DNA from: an uncultured Lachnospiraceae bacterium
GTDB taxonomy: Bacteria > Bacillota > Clostridia > Lachnospirales > Lachnospiraceae
Direction: 5' to 3'
DNA: 6,105 nucleotides
NCBI GenBank assembly: GCA_910586315.1
Contig: CAJUIP010000080.1
Span: forward strand, 1-6,105
The translations under genes and the position numbers were made by a program. Positions 5,569-6,105 of this stretch are shown piece after piece (the stretch's first letter is position 1; every line of letters starts with the position of its first letter). Below the pieces are notes generated by a model that did no database searches, was not told where the DNA came from, and worked only from the letters and a program-made list of their open reading frames with translations.

Positions 5569-6105
5569 ATGGCATACAGAGTTTTGATCGTTGATGATGA
5601 ACTTATCCTGACCGAATTGCTTTCCGCCCATTTGCAGGATCACGGATACACGGTTTCCGTAGCAAACAGCAGCGATGAAGCTCTGGCAAAGCTGAATACA
5701 AAGCCAAACCTTATCCTTCTGGACATTAATATGCCGGGGAGGGATGGGTTGGAGCTGTGCAAGGTCATTCGGAATCATATCGTATGCCCCATCCTGTTTC
5801 TGACGGCGCGGATCACAGAGCAGGATAAGGTCAACGGCCTGCGGGCCGGAGGGGACGACTATATCACCAAGCCTTTCGGCTTGCAGGAATTGCTTGCCCG
5901 CATTGAGGCCCATCTGCGCCGGGACGAGCGAAATAACCGCCCGCCGGAGGTCGTGACCTCCCAGGGGCTGATTATCAACCTCTCTGACCGAAAAGTATTT
6001 TGGAATGAGCAGGAGCTTTCCTTTTCCAAGAGGGAATTTGACATCATCGAATTTCTGTCCTCTAACCCCAATCAGGTCTTTGACAAAGAGCGTATCTATG
6101 AGGCG
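5569..6105 (+). CDS. OmpR-family response regulator, NisR/SpaR-like (3' end beyond window)
   Basis: The open frame runs from the ATG to the window edge, 179 codons without a stop; a full OmpR-type protein is about 220-235 residues. The receiver domain (1 to about 117) has the acidic pair Asp9-Asp10, the phosphorylated Asp52 in LILLDINMPG, Thr79 in LFLTAR and Lys101 in DDYITKPF. After a short linker, the winged-helix DNA-binding domain starts at about 130 (GLIINLSDRKVFWNEQELSFSKREFDIIEFL). The GGDDYITKPF block and CPILFLTA resemble the lantibiotic regulators NisR and SpaR and relatives. Such regulators usually sit before a sensor kinase gene and control an ABC transporter or immunity genes against peptide antibiotics; those would lie to the right of the window. 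The subfamily call is moderate; the response-regulator call is certain. Confidence 0.93.
   Translation, partial: MAYRVLIVDDELILTELLSAHLQDHGYTVSVANSSDEALAKLNTKPNLILLDINMPGRDGLELCKVIRNHIVCPILFLTARITEQDKVNGLRAGGDDYITKPFGLQELLARIEAHLRRDERNNRPPEVVTSQGLIINLSDRKVFWNEQELSFSKREFDIIEFLSSNPNQVFDKERIYEA

Noticed and set aside
5488..6071. Minus-strand open frames opposite the response regulator
   Set aside because: They are antisense to an unmistakable receiver domain with its phosphorylation site and ribosome binding site. Their products look like reverse-frame translation.

Overview
This looks like a piece of a decayed integrative and conjugative element (ICE) from a gut-type Clostridia (Lachnospiraceae/Oscillospiraceae-like Firmicute). 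The evidence is a CD1115-family VirD4 coupling protein, a DUF3991/Toprim protein, the tail of a large serine recombinase, Firmicutes-style GGAGG ribosome binding sites, and a NisR/SpaR-like response regulator. Base composition is patchwork by eye: AT-rich from 1 to about 1860, intermediate to about 2415, GC-rich from 2420 to 5160, AT-rich from 5164 to 5568, then intermediate. No rRNA, tRNA or CRISPR array was seen.

Left part (1-1866, minus strand): two overlapping tyrosine recombinase genes, both broken. They match two members of the recombinase trios (RIT-type arrangements) in which several divergent tyrosine recombinases are translated from overlapping genes. The downstream member (233-1245) is nearly complete in content but carries two frameshifts. 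The upstream member (1223-1815) has lost its 5' part and carries one frameshift. The first 232 bases are noncoding and dense in short direct and inverted repeats; they may include one end of that element.

Middle (1867-3343, minus strand): the C-terminal third of a large serine recombinase is joined at about 2417-2422 to the N-terminal half of a VirD4-type coupling protein. Each gene lacks the part that should lie at the junction, so this is a deletion scar that removed the rest of the transfer module. The serine recombinase ends just before the truncated tyrosine recombinase, so one ICE end probably lies at about 1811-1866, with the ICE inserted into the older recombinase gene.

Right part: an intact, divergently transcribed URO-D/MtaA-type methyltransferase gene (3444-4409, plus) sits between the coupling protein and an N-terminally shortened DUF3991/Toprim protein (4417-5163, minus). 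It has its own leader, in which a perfect palindrome covers a TATAAT box, and looks like cargo. After about 400 AT-rich bases, an OmpR-family response regulator of the lantibiotic NisR/SpaR kind begins at 5569 and runs off the window. A TTGAC-N6-TTGAC direct repeat lies upstream of its -10 box.

The mobility genes here are mostly dead. The methyltransferase and the response regulator are the genes most likely to be expressed and selected. No wholly new system is demonstrated. The most unusual points are the methyltransferase cargo with its palindromic leader and the nested-element architecture.
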